NCBI RefSeq assembly: GCF_001922585.1
Contig: NZ_MRBS01000008.1
Location: forward strand, 124,001-188,000
Direction: 5' to 3'
Origin: Pantoea sp. 1.19
GTDB lineage: Bacteria > Pseudomonadota > Gammaproteobacteria > Enterobacterales > Enterobacteriaceae
Length of the DNA: 64,000 nt
Shown in pieces: positions 28,501 to 37,302 of this stretch. A model generated the notes under the pieces. It saw only the letters and a program-made list of their open reading frames with translations. It had not been told where the DNA came from and made no database searches. The translations under genes and the position numbers were made by a program. Numbering within the stretch: the first letter of the stretch is position 1; each line of letters opens with the position of its first letter.

Positions 28501-28912
28501 CAGCGGTGGTCAGGGCAGCAGCCGAATGCTGGGACGTAAAGACAGCCTGTGGCATTTTCCGCCGCTGTCGCAGCAGGCGGCGGGCGAGTGGCTGACGCGC
28601 TATGTTGAGGGCTACCTCAGCGGTATCTGTTCACCGCTGCTGCTGCTGCCGGCCTGTGCCGAAGCCTGGCTGTCGGTCTGTTATGATACCCGCAGCGGTG
28701 CGTTGCTGGAGGATGAAGCCACGCGCGCCGCGGCGCAAAGCAAGCTGATGCAGGCGTGGACGGGTAATTGGCCACTGCCCGGAGAGGGCAGCGATGCTTA
28801 TCTGCAGCGCCTCTTCCGTCAACCGGATGAGCAGCAGGTCGGACAGATGGTGACGGAAGCCCGGCGCTGGCTGTTGCCGCTGCTGCAGTTTCATCAGCCG
28901 GAGAGATCCTGA
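25532..28912 (+). CDS. recC: Exodeoxyribonuclease V, gamma subunit
   Basis: 1126 aa from the ATG at 25532, which follows CAGGAG; family length is about 1120. RecC holds RecB and RecD together and its inactive helicase/nuclease-like channels read the Chi sequence. Recognisable parts are the start MFTVYHSNRLDLL, the QVMLVQSPGMAQWL-like block, FICGISALPPVYMQAL, and MPMRSIPFRVVCLLGMNDGVYPR. A strong terminator follows, separating it from ptrA. Confidence 0.97.
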   Translation: MFTVYHSNRLDLLKELAVYHIRSQPLADPFQQEVMLVQSPGMAQWLQMSLASELGIAANVHFPLPATFIWQMFVAVLPEEIPKESAFNKASMSWKLMTLLPAMLQQPDFSQLSHYLADDDDQRKLFQLAGRIADLFDQYLVYRPEWLTAWERGETVAGVGEAQRWQGPLWRELVNLTCELGQPGWHRANLYRRFISTLEQAKHRPAGLPDRVFICGISALPPVYMQALQALGKHIDIHLLFTNPCRHYWGDIQDYAFLARLQSRRRRHYQSRQEHGLFRVGEDPAARFSEAGEQQLTHPLLASWGKLGRDNLWQLAQMEGQEIDAFVDIPDDTLLHRIQQDILELEDRALIGTSAGELASSAGKRLLNPYDRSLTFNLCHSPQREVEILQDRLLAMMEADPDLTARDIIVMVADIDAYTPFIQAVFGNAPGDRWLPFAISDRRASHAHPVLPAFLALLSLPDSRFAAEQVLALLEVPALAARFAIGEEGLQRLRLWVAESGVRWGLDDDNVRALGLPVTGQHTWRFGLQRMLMGYAMESEAGEWQGVLPYDESSGLVAELAGNLADLLERLSHWRQRLERPRELNDWLPLCGELLADFFLADAESEAALTLVASQWQQILSYGQQARFADAVPLTILRDELTSRLEQERISQRFLAGSINFCTLMPMRSIPFRVVCLLGMNDGVYPRNLPPLGFDLMSETPRKGDRSRRDDDRYLFLEAMLSARDCLWISYIGRAIQDNSERYPSVLVSELLDYAAQSHCLPGDEARDLDSSAARVATHLQVLHSRTPFAAENFMPNAPQPSFAREWLAAASGGGEAQANFIQPLAPLKPETLSFEQLVRFWRHPVRAFFTQRLGVSFYDEESELPDAEPFALASLDRYQLNQQLLNCLIQEQSAEALYARYRAAGALPFGAWGELFWQGQQQEMLTLAGRVREQLAPGESVEINLPVAGLKLCGWLARVQPDGLLRWRPGILNAKDGLSLWLEHLAWCASGGQGSSRMLGRKDSLWHFPPLSQQAAGEWLTRYVEGYLSGICSPLLLLPACAEAWLSVCYDTRSGALLEDEATRAAAQSKLMQAWTGNWPLPGEGSDAYLQRLFRQPDEQQVGQMVTEARRWLLPLLQFHQPERS

Positions 28913-28940
28913 AGCGGGCTTGCGCCCGCTGTCGTTTTTT
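28913..28940 (+). terminator. Terminator after recC
   Basis: AGCGGGC-TTGC-GCCCGCT (28913-28930), GTCG, then TTTTTT (28935-28940). It begins immediately after the recC stop codon. Confidence 0.88.
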
Positions 28941-28942
28941 AC

Positions 28943-28968
28943 GGCGAAAAGGCTTCGGCCATTTCGCC
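28943..28968 (+). repeat. Hairpin with TTCG loop upstream of ptrA
   Basis: GGCGAAA (28943-28949) pairs with TTTCGCC (28962-28968) and an inner GGC-TTCG-GCC closes the loop. It is 28 bp before the ptrA start and may modulate translation or RNA stability. Confidence 0.5.
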
Positions 28969-28995
28969 TTTCGCCAGAGCGTTCGAGGAGTTGTA

Positions 28996-31884
28996 ATGCG
29001 TAGATTTGCCCTGTGGGTGAGCAGCCTGCTGCTGATAGTCGTGGCCTGGAGTCCGTTGACTCAGGCGGCGCAGGGATGGCGTCCGCTGGAGGAGCCGGTT
29101 AAAAAAAGCGAAAAAGATCCGCGCCAGTATCAGGCTATTGTCCTGGATAATGGCATGACGGTGCTGCTGGTTTCCGATCCGCAGGCGCCAAAGTCGCTGG
29201 CGGCGCTGGCGCTGCCGATCGGCTCGCTGGACGATCCCAATAGCCAGCTGGGGCTGGCACACTATCTGGAGCACATGGTGTTAATGGGCTCAAAGCGTTA
29301 TCCCGAACCGGACAATCTGGCCGAATTTCTGAAAAAGCACGGCGGCAGCCATAACGCCAGCACCGCGCCATATCGTACCGCCTTCTATCTGGAGGTAGAA
29401 AACGACGCGCTGCAGCCGGCGGCAGATAGGCTGGCGGACGCCATTGCCGAACCGCTGCTCGATCCGGTCAATGCCAATCGCGAGCGCAATGCGGTGAACG
29501 CAGAGCTGACCATGGCGCGCTCGCGCGATGGTCTGCGAATGGCGCAGGTGGGGGCGGAAACCCTTAACCCCGCGCATCCGGCGGCGCGCTTTTCCGGTGG
29601 TAATCTGGATACGCTGAAAGACAAGCCCGGCAGCAAACTGCACGATGCCCTCACCGATTTCTGGCAGCAGCACTACTCGGCCAATCTGATGAAAGGGGTC
29701 ATCTACAGCAATCAGCCGCTGGCGAAGCTGGCGCCGCTGGCCGCCGCCACTTTTGGTCGCATCGAAAATCGCCATGCCAGCGTACCGCAAATCAGCGAGC
29801 CGGTGGTCACTGACCAGCAGAAGGGCGTGATCATTCACTACGTCCCGGCGCAGCCGCGTAAGCAGCTTAAGATTGAGTTCCGCATTGCCAATAACGCCGA
29901 TCGCTTTCGCAGTAAAACCGATACGCTGATTGGCTACCTGATCGGTAACCGCAGTAAAAATACCCTTTCTGACTGGTTACAGAGCCAGGGACTGGCCGAC
30001 GGCATCACCGCCGGTGCCGATCCGGTTATCGATCGCAACGGCGGGGTGTTTGCCCTCTCCATTTCGCTGACCGATAAAGGGCTGGCGGAGCGCGATCGGG
30101 TGATCGCCGCGGTCTTTAGCTACCTCGAAATGCTGCGCAACAAAGGCATCGATAAACGTTATTTCGACGAAGTGTCCCGCGTACTGGACGTGGATTTCCG
30201 CTATCCGGCGATCACGCGCGACATGGACTATATCGAGTGGCTGGCGGACACCATGCTCCGCGTACCGGTCAGTGATACGCTGGTCGCACCCTATGTCGCC
30301 GACCGCTATGATCCGCAGGCGATAAAGCAGCGTCTGGACGAACTGACGCCGCAAAACGCCCGTATCTGGTTTGTCAGCCCAAAAGAGCCGCACAATAAAA
30401 CCGCTTATTTTGTGGAGGCGCCTTATCAGGTTGACCGCATTACGCCACAGCGCTTCGCCCGATGGCAGCGCGAAGCCAGCCAGATAACGCTGAGTCTGCC
30501 ATCGCTGAACCCCTACATCCCCGATGATTTCTCGCGGGTCGGCCAGTCGTCGTCGGCCACGCATCCTCAGCCGCTGATTAGCACGCCAGGCCTGCGCGTG
30601 TTCTATATGCCCAGCCGCTACTTTGCCGATGAGCCCCGGGCCAGTATTACGCTGGCGCTGCGTAATAAGGCGGCGATGCAAGACGCCCGGAGTCAGGTGC
30701 TGTTTGCGCTGAATGATTATCTTGCCGGACTGGCGCTGGATGAGATGAGTTCCCAGGCGTCTGTTGGCGGAATAAACTTCTCCACCCAGGAAGATGACGG
30801 CCTGCTGGTTCAGGCCAGCGGCTTTACCCAGCACCTGCCGGATCTGCTAAAAGATCTGCTGCACGGTTATGCCACCTACCAGCCCACTGAGGCGCAGCTG
30901 GCGCAGGCGAAATCCTGGTACCTGGAGCGTCTGGCCGCCGCTGACAAAGGCAAGGCCTTCGAGCAGGCGATTCAACCGATGCAGATGCTGTCGCAGCTTC
31001 CGTATACCGAGCGCAGCGAGCGGCGTGCGCTGCTGCAGAGCATCACCCTGCCGGAACTGCTGACCTGGCGTCAGAAGCTGCTGACGCAGGCGACCCCGGA
31101 AATGCTGGTGGTGGGCAATCTGGCTCCGCAGCGGGTGAAAACGCTGGCGGAAGCGTTGAAGACCCAGCTGGGCTGCAGCGGGCATGACTGGTGGCACAGC
31201 GAGTACGTCAACATTAATAAGCCGGTGCTGGCCAACATGCAGAAGGTGGGCAGCAGTACCGACTCCGCGCTGGCGGCGCTGTATGTTCCCCTGGGCTACG
31301 AAGAGTATCAGAGTATCGCCAGCAGCACGCTGCTGAGCCAGATTATTCAGCCGTGGTTTTATAATCAGCTGCGCACCGAGGAGCAGCTGGGCTACGCGGT
31401 GTTTGCCTTCCAGATGCCGGTGGGCCGGCAGTGGGGCATTGGCTTCCTGCTGCAAAGCAACAGCCAGCAGCCGGCTTATCTGCTGTCGCGCTATCAGGCT
31501 TTCTTCCCGCAGGCTGAGCAGCGGCTGCGGGAAATGAAGCCGGAAGATTTTGCCCAGTATCAACAGGCAATGATCAATGAGCTTCAGCAGCGCCCGCAGA
31601 CGCTGGATGAAGAAGCCTCGCGTTTTACCAACGATTTTGATCGGGAAAACTACCGTTTTGATACGCGTGAAAAGGTCATTGAGCAGGCCAAACGGCTGAC
31701 GCCGGCGGCGCTGGCCGACTTCTTTCATCGCGCGGTGATTCAGCAGCAGGGGCTGGCCATGCTGTCGCAAATCTCCGGTAGCCATCACGGCAAAGTGGAT
31801 TATGCCGCGCCGGTCGGATTTACGACCTGGAAAACGCTGGCGGCCCTGCAGCAGTCGCTGCCGGTTAAGCGTGCTGAGCCATGA
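28996..31884 (+). CDS. ptrA: Pitrilysin (protease III)
   Basis: 962 aa, the same length as E. coli pitrilysin. A signal peptide ends near LTQAAQ, so the protein is periplasmic. The inverted zinc motif HYLEH (His89, Glu92, His93) and the downstream Glu in NAVNAELTMARS are the M16 metallopeptidase ligands. It degrades small peptides such as insulin fragments. It lies between recC and recB in the same direction; its last 4 bp overlap recB. Confidence 0.97.
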   Translation: MRRFALWVSSLLLIVVAWSPLTQAAQGWRPLEEPVKKSEKDPRQYQAIVLDNGMTVLLVSDPQAPKSLAALALPIGSLDDPNSQLGLAHYLEHMVLMGSKRYPEPDNLAEFLKKHGGSHNASTAPYRTAFYLEVENDALQPAADRLADAIAEPLLDPVNANRERNAVNAELTMARSRDGLRMAQVGAETLNPAHPAARFSGGNLDTLKDKPGSKLHDALTDFWQQHYSANLMKGVIYSNQPLAKLAPLAAATFGRIENRHASVPQISEPVVTDQQKGVIIHYVPAQPRKQLKIEFRIANNADRFRSKTDTLIGYLIGNRSKNTLSDWLQSQGLADGITAGADPVIDRNGGVFALSISLTDKGLAERDRVIAAVFSYLEMLRNKGIDKRYFDEVSRVLDVDFRYPAITRDMDYIEWLADTMLRVPVSDTLVAPYVADRYDPQAIKQRLDELTPQNARIWFVSPKEPHNKTAYFVEAPYQVDRITPQRFARWQREASQITLSLPSLNPYIPDDFSRVGQSSSATHPQPLISTPGLRVFYMPSRYFADEPRASITLALRNKAAMQDARSQVLFALNDYLAGLALDEMSSQASVGGINFSTQEDDGLLVQASGFTQHLPDLLKDLLHGYATYQPTEAQLAQAKSWYLERLAAADKGKAFEQAIQPMQMLSQLPYTERSERRALLQSITLPELLTWRQKLLTQATPEMLVVGNLAPQRVKTLAEALKTQLGCSGHDWWHSEYVNINKPVLANMQKVGSSTDSALAALYVPLGYEEYQSIASSTLLSQIIQPWFYNQLRTEEQLGYAVFAFQMPVGRQWGIGFLLQSNSQQPAYLLSRYQAFFPQAEQRLREMKPEDFAQYQQAMINELQQRPQTLDEEASRFTNDFDRENYRFDTREKVIEQAKRLTPAALADFFHRAVIQQQGLAMLSQISGSHHGKVDYAAPVGFTTWKTLAALQQSLPVKRAEP

Positions 31885-34800
31885 GCGCAAGTGTGGCTTT
31901 GCCGCTTGACCCGCTGTCTCTGCCGCTGACCGGCGTGCGTTTGATAGAGGCTTCTGCGGGAACCGGTAAAACCTTTACCATCGGTCTGCTCTGGTTGCGA
32001 CTGCTGCTGGGCCTGGACGGCGAAAGCGGACGCCGCCCGCTGGGGGTTGAGGAGATCCTGGTGGTGACCTTTACCGAGGCCGCGACTGCCGAACTGCGCG
32101 GCAGGATCCGGGAAAATATTCACCAGCTGCGGCTGGCGTGTCTGCGCGGCGGCAGCGACCGGCCTGAGCTCGCGGCGCTGCTGGCCGAGCTGCCGGATAG
32201 CGCGCGGGCGGCACAGATGCTGCTGGCCGCGGAGCGGCAAATGGATGATGCCGCCATCTTTACCATTCACGGTTTCTGCCAGCGGATGCTGAGTCTGAAC
32301 GCCTTTGAGTCCGGCATGCTGTTTGAACAGCAGCTGCTGGAGGATGAGTCGGCCTTGCGCCGTCAGGCGGCGGCGGATTTCTGGCGGCGTCATTGCTATC
32401 CGCTGCCGCAGCCCATTGCCGCGCGAGTGGCGGAGCACTGGCAGGGGCCGGACGATCTGCTGCGCACCCTGCAGCCGTGGCTCCAGGGCGAAACGCCAAC
32501 GCTGAAAAATCCACCGGATCCGGATGAGACGCTGGAGCAGCGCCATGCAGCGCTGATTGCCCGCATTGATGCGATCAAGCTGGCCTGGCGAACCGCCGCC
32601 GGTGAAGTGGCCGCCCTGATTGCGGCGTCTGGCGTAGATAAACGCAGCTACAGCGCGCGCTATCTGCCCGGCTGGATTGAGAGCGTCTCGGCGTGGGCTC
32701 ATCAGCCGACCGAAGACTATCAGCTTCCGAAGGCGCTGGATCGGTTTAGTCAGGCTCAGCTCGAGGAGAAAACCCGGAAAGGTGACGTTCCGCGTCACGC
32801 GCTGTTTCAGCAGATTGAAGCGTTTCTGGCCGAGCCGCTTGATTTGCGCGATCTGCTGATTGCCCGGGCGCTGAGCGCGATTCGCCGTTTAACCCGGCAG
32901 GAAAAACGCCAGCGTGCGCAGTTGGGGTTTGACGATCTGCTGTCCCGGCTGGATGAAGCGCTGGCCGCTCCCGGCGGCGAAGCGCTGGCGCAGCGTATTC
33001 GCCAGCGTTTTCCGGTTGCGCTGATCGATGAATTTCAGGATACCGATCCTCAGCAGTACCGCATTTTTCGTACGCTTTATGTAAGCCAGCCTGAGGTCGC
33101 TCTGCTGTTGATTGGCGATCCGAAACAGGCGATTTACGCCTTCCGCGGGGCGGATATTTTTACCTATATGAAAGCGCGTACAGAAGTTAGCGCTCACTAC
33201 ACAATGAGCACCAACTGGCGCTCTTCACCGGCCATGATTGCCGCGGTCAATCAGCTGTTTACCCTGCCTCCCCGGCCGTTCCTGTTTTCGGCGATTACGT
33301 TCTCACCGGTGGCGCCGTCACCCGCCCGCCAGGCTTTTGCACTACGCCTGCGCGATGAGGCCGAACCGGCGATGCGCATCTGGCTGCAGCCGGGAGAAGG
33401 TGTGGGAGTGAGTGAGTACCAACAATTTATGGCGCGTCAGTGCGCAGCCAGCATCCGCGACTGGCTGGAGGCCGGCCAGCGCGGTGAGGCCGTGCTGGAC
33501 AGTGGTAGCACCCGCCGGCCGGTGAGCGCCGGCGATATCGCCGTGCTGGTGCGCAGCCGCCGCGAAGCGGCCCATGTCCGCGAGGCGCTGAGCCAGCGGC
33601 AGATTCCCTCGGTCTATCTCTCCAGCCGCGATAGCGTGTTTGCCACTCCGGAGGCGCGCGAACTGGGCTGGCTGCTGCAGGCGGTGTTGGCGCCCGAGCA
33701 GGAGCGATCGCTGCGCAGCGCGATGGCCACCAGCCTGTTTGGCCTTGACGCCGCCGCGCTGGACGCGCTGAATCAGGATGAGCGCGCCTGGGATGCCCTC
33801 GTCGACGAGTTTAGCGACTACCGTCAGCACTGGTTCAAACGCGGCGTCTTACCCATGCTGCGCGAGGTGATGCGGCGGCGAGCGCTGGCGGAAAGCCTGC
33901 TGGCGACGCCGGGCGGCGAGCGCCGGCTGACCGATCTGCTCCACCTTGGGGAGCTGCTGCAGGAGGCCTCTACCCAGTTGGACAGCGAGCCGGCGCTGCT
34001 CCGCTGGCTGCATCAGCAGATTGCCCAGCCCAACTGGCAGTCCGCCAGTCAGCAGCTGCGGCTGGAGAGCGACCGTCACCTGGTGCAAATCATTACTATC
34101 CACAAAGCCAAGGGGCTGGAGTACCCGCTGGTCTGGCTGCCGTTTGCGGCCGCGTTTCGCGAAGCGGACGGCGGGCTATATCACGACCCCGACAGCGGTG
34201 ATGCAGTCCTGGATTTGCAGCAGGCCGGGGAGAGTCGCCAGCGCGCGGAACAGGAGCGGCTGGCCGAAGATCTGCGACTGCTGTACGTGGCGCTAACCCG
34301 CTCTGTCTGGCACTGCAGCATCGGCCTCGCGCCGGTGTTTCGCGGCAACCGTAAAAAGAGCGGCGACAGCGATCTTGCTAAAAGCGCCCTTGGCTGGCTG
34401 CTGGGCGGTGGCAATCCGCTCAGCGCGGAGACGCTGCGGCAGGCGCTGGTGCCGCTGTCCACGGCCGGTATTGCGGTCACCGAGTGTGGCCCAACCGACC
34501 TGCAGCCCTGGCAGCCGGATCTGCCGGCGGCGCCGGTGCTTAGCAGCGCCCAACTGACGCGGGTGCTGCAGGATGACTGGCGGGTTACCAGCTACTCCGG
34601 CCTGCAGCAGCACGGTAGCGGCGGCGTGTTTGACCTGCTGCCAAAGCTGGATGTGGATGCCGCCGGTGAAGGGCGGGCCAGCGACGCGCTGGCGCTGACG
34701 CCGCACAGCTTTCCGCGCGGCGCGGCTCCCGGCACGTTTCTTCACGGCCTGTTTGAAACGCTCGATTTTACTCAGCCGATCGACCCGGACTGGCTGGCCG

Positions 34801-35417
34801 ATCAGCTGGCGCAGCAGGGGCTGGATGAGGGCTGGCTCCCGGTGATGCAGGAGTGGCTGTCGGCGATCCTGCAGGCGCCGCTCGGCGACAGCGGTGCCAC
34901 GCTGCAGGCAGTGAGCAATGCTGATAAGCAGGCGGAGCTGGCGTTCTTTCTGCCCATCGACGGGCTGTTGACGGCGATGGCGCTGGATACGCTTATTCGC
35001 CGGCACGATCCGCTGTCGGCGCAGGCCGGTCATCTGCAATTTCGTCAGGTACAAGGCATGCTGAAAGGCTTTATAGACCTGGTGTTTCGCTGGCAGGGGA
35101 AATATTACCTGCTGGACTATAAGTCGAACTGGCTGGGGGAAGATGCCAGCGCCTATACTCCGGAGGCGATGGCGGCAGCCATGGTTTCGCATCGTTACGA
35201 TCTGCAGTATCAGCTCTACAGCCTGGCGCTGCACCGCTATCTGCGCCACCGGCTGACAGACTACGATTACGATCGCCATTTTGGCGGCGTTTTTTATCTC
35301 TTTTTGCGCGGCGCCGATGCCGATCGTCCGGGGCAGGGCGTCTGGCAGACCCGACCGGATGCCGATTTTATTGCCCGGCTCGACGCGCTATTTCAACACG
35401 GGGAGAGTTCGACATGA
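31881..35417 (+). CDS. recB: Exodeoxyribonuclease V, beta subunit (helicase-nuclease)
   Basis: 1178 aa. An SF1A helicase occupies the N-terminal two thirds: Walker A in EASAGTGKTFTI (Lys about 30), Walker B in LIDEFQDTDPQQY, and motif VI in LLYVALTRS. The C-terminal nuclease has the LDYKSN motif with D1079 and K1081. RecB is the slower 3'-5' motor and the only nuclease of RecBCD, and loads RecA after Chi. The ATG overlaps the ptrA stop (ATGA), so it is translated in the same transcript. Confidence 0.98.
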   Translation: MSASVALPLDPLSLPLTGVRLIEASAGTGKTFTIGLLWLRLLLGLDGESGRRPLGVEEILVVTFTEAATAELRGRIRENIHQLRLACLRGGSDRPELAALLAELPDSARAAQMLLAAERQMDDAAIFTIHGFCQRMLSLNAFESGMLFEQQLLEDESALRRQAAADFWRRHCYPLPQPIAARVAEHWQGPDDLLRTLQPWLQGETPTLKNPPDPDETLEQRHAALIARIDAIKLAWRTAAGEVAALIAASGVDKRSYSARYLPGWIESVSAWAHQPTEDYQLPKALDRFSQAQLEEKTRKGDVPRHALFQQIEAFLAEPLDLRDLLIARALSAIRRLTRQEKRQRAQLGFDDLLSRLDEALAAPGGEALAQRIRQRFPVALIDEFQDTDPQQYRIFRTLYVSQPEVALLLIGDPKQAIYAFRGADIFTYMKARTEVSAHYTMSTNWRSSPAMIAAVNQLFTLPPRPFLFSAITFSPVAPSPARQAFALRLRDEAEPAMRIWLQPGEGVGVSEYQQFMARQCAASIRDWLEAGQRGEAVLDSGSTRRPVSAGDIAVLVRSRREAAHVREALSQRQIPSVYLSSRDSVFATPEARELGWLLQAVLAPEQERSLRSAMATSLFGLDAAALDALNQDERAWDALVDEFSDYRQHWFKRGVLPMLREVMRRRALAESLLATPGGERRLTDLLHLGELLQEASTQLDSEPALLRWLHQQIAQPNWQSASQQLRLESDRHLVQIITIHKAKGLEYPLVWLPFAAAFREADGGLYHDPDSGDAVLDLQQAGESRQRAEQERLAEDLRLLYVALTRSVWHCSIGLAPVFRGNRKKSGDSDLAKSALGWLLGGGNPLSAETLRQALVPLSTAGIAVTECGPTDLQPWQPDLPAAPVLSSAQLTRVLQDDWRVTSYSGLQQHGSGGVFDLLPKLDVDAAGEGRASDALALTPHSFPRGAAPGTFLHGLFETLDFTQPIDPDWLADQLAQQGLDEGWLPVMQEWLSAILQAPLGDSGATLQAVSNADKQAELAFFLPIDGLLTAMALDTLIRRHDPLSAQAGHLQFRQVQGMLKGFIDLVFRWQGKYYLLDYKSNWLGEDASAYTPEAMAAAMVSHRYDLQYQLYSLALHRYLRHRLTDYDYDRHFGGVFYLFLRGADADRPGQGVWQTRPDADFIARLDALFQHGESST

Positions 35418-37288
35418 GCAGCCTGGAAATGCTGCTGCGCCAGGCGGTAAGCGTCGGCGCGCTGCGCGCGCTGGACGTCCAGTTTGCCCGGCTGCTGGCC
35501 GCTGACAGCCACCCGCTATGGCAGCTGGTGGCCGCGCTGGTCAGCGCGGAGGCCGGTGAGGGCCATGTCTGCCTGCCGCTGGCGCACATCGTACCGGAAA
35601 ATCTGCTGGGCGGTCGCCATCCAACGCTGGCCGCGGCGCTGTGGCAGGCCGCCGGCGCGCCGGCCTCCACGGAACAACTGGCTGCCGGGCTGGCGGCGTG
35701 GCCGGCGCTGGGGCGCGGTGACTCCCCGACCCCGCTGGTGTGGCAGCGCGATCGCCTGTATCTGCAGCGGCTGTGGCAGAGTGAGGGGCGGGTCGCATCG
35801 TTTTTTGCCCGGGCGGCGCTGCAGACTGCCGCCGCCCCGCCCGGGGTGCGCGCGCGGCTGGACGCCCTGTTTGGCGACGGCGCGCTAGACTGGCAAAAAA
35901 TTGCCGCCGCGGTGGCGCTGACCCGTCGGGTATCGGTGATCTCCGGCGGGCCGGGTACCGGTAAGACCACTACCGTGGCCCGGCTGCTGGCGGCGCTGCT
36001 GCAAACCGCCGAGGGGCCGCTGCGGATTTATATGGCGGCGCCAACCGGCAAAGCGGCGGCCCGGCTCACCGAGTCCCTCGGCAAGGCGCTGGCGGCGCTG
36101 CCGCTGAGCGAGTCGGAGCGGCAGCGGTTTCCCGCGGAGGCCACCACGCTGCACCGGCTGCTGGGCGCGCGGCCTGACAGCCAGCGGCTGCGTCACCATC
36201 GCGACAATCCGCTACACCTTGACGTGCTGGTGGTCGATGAGGCCTCAATGGTCGATCTGCCCATGATGGCTAACCTGCTGGCGGCGCTGCCGCCGCAGGC
36301 GCGGATCCTGTTTCTCGGCGATCGTGACCAGCTGGCGTCGGTAGAGGCCGGCGCGGTGCTGGGGGATATTTGCCGTTTTGCTGAGCAGGGCTATAGCGCC
36401 GCGCGGGCTAAAGAGCTGGAGGCGCTGACCGGTTGCACGCTGCCCGCCGGCGAGGCGCAGGGCAGCCCGGTGCGCGATACCCTCTGCCTGCTGCGTCACA
36501 GCTACCGCTTTGATGCCGGTTCGGGCATTGGTCAGCTGGCGCAGGCGGTGAACCGCGGCGACAGCGCGCGGGTTAATCAGGTCTTTGACGCCGGTTTTGA
36601 CGATATTGCACGCTTTCCGCTGAGCGACAGCGAGCAGTATCAGCGGCTGCTGCACGCCGCAGTAGCGGGCTACCGGCCGTTTTTACAGCAGGTGGCGGCC
36701 GGGGCACCGCCGCAGGCAGTGCTGAGCAGCTTCAATGATTTTCGCCTGCTCTGCGCGCTGCGCGAAGGACCGTTTGGCGTCAGCGGTCTGAACGAGCGGG
36801 TTGAGCTGTCGCTGCATCAGCAGCGGCTGATTAGCCGGCCGGCGGAAGGGCGCGGGCGCTGGTATGTGGGGCGGCCAGTGATGATTGCCCGTAACGACAG
36901 CGCGCTGGGGCTGTATAACGGCGACATCGGTATCGCGCTGCCGGACGCAGAGAACGCGTTAAAAGTGTGGTTTTTGCTGCCGGACGGCACGCTGAAGGCG
37001 GTACAGCCGAGTCGCCTGCCGCCGCACGATACCGCGTGGGTGATGACGGTACATAAATCGCAGGGGTCGGAATTTAGCCATACCGTGCTGGTGATGCCGA
37101 ATAAGAGCCTGCCGGTACTGACCCGTGAACTGGTGTATACCGCCATCACGCGCGCGCGCCAGCGACTCACGCTGTATAGCGATCCGCGGGTGTTCGAGCG
37201 GGCGGTGGCGCAGCGCACCGTGCGGCGCAGCGGGCTGGCGGAGCGTCTGAACGATGAAGCACCGATCGGCGCTCCGCCTGAGCATTAA
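35414..37288 (+). CDS. recD: Exodeoxyribonuclease V, alpha subunit (helicase)
   Basis: 624 aa, about 16 residues longer than the E. coli protein. An SF1B 5'-3' helicase with Walker A ISGGPGTGKTTTV (K184), Walker B VVDEASMVDLPMM, GDRDQLASVEAG and a C-terminal TVHKSQGSEF...YTAITRAR. Its start overlaps the recB stop by 4 bp. RecD completes the complex and gives it high processivity and nuclease control. Confidence 0.97.
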   Translation: MSSLEMLLRQAVSVGALRALDVQFARLLAADSHPLWQLVAALVSAEAGEGHVCLPLAHIVPENLLGGRHPTLAAALWQAAGAPASTEQLAAGLAAWPALGRGDSPTPLVWQRDRLYLQRLWQSEGRVASFFARAALQTAAAPPGVRARLDALFGDGALDWQKIAAAVALTRRVSVISGGPGTGKTTTVARLLAALLQTAEGPLRIYMAAPTGKAAARLTESLGKALAALPLSESERQRFPAEATTLHRLLGARPDSQRLRHHRDNPLHLDVLVVDEASMVDLPMMANLLAALPPQARILFLGDRDQLASVEAGAVLGDICRFAEQGYSAARAKELEALTGCTLPAGEAQGSPVRDTLCLLRHSYRFDAGSGIGQLAQAVNRGDSARVNQVFDAGFDDIARFPLSDSEQYQRLLHAAVAGYRPFLQQVAAGAPPQAVLSSFNDFRLLCALREGPFGVSGLNERVELSLHQQRLISRPAEGRGRWYVGRPVMIARNDSALGLYNGDIGIALPDAENALKVWFLLPDGTLKAVQPSRLPPHDTAWVMTVHKSQGSEFSHTVLVMPNKSLPVLTRELVYTAITRARQRLTLYSDPRVFERAVAQRTVRRSGLAERLNDEAPIGAPPEH

Positions 37289-37302
37289 CCCGCTGCGGTC
37301 GC

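Noticed and set aside
25577..35279. Many long minus-strand open frames opposite recC, ptrA and recB
   Set aside because: They mirror the codon bias of the G+C-rich genes, have no starts with sites and no known domains.
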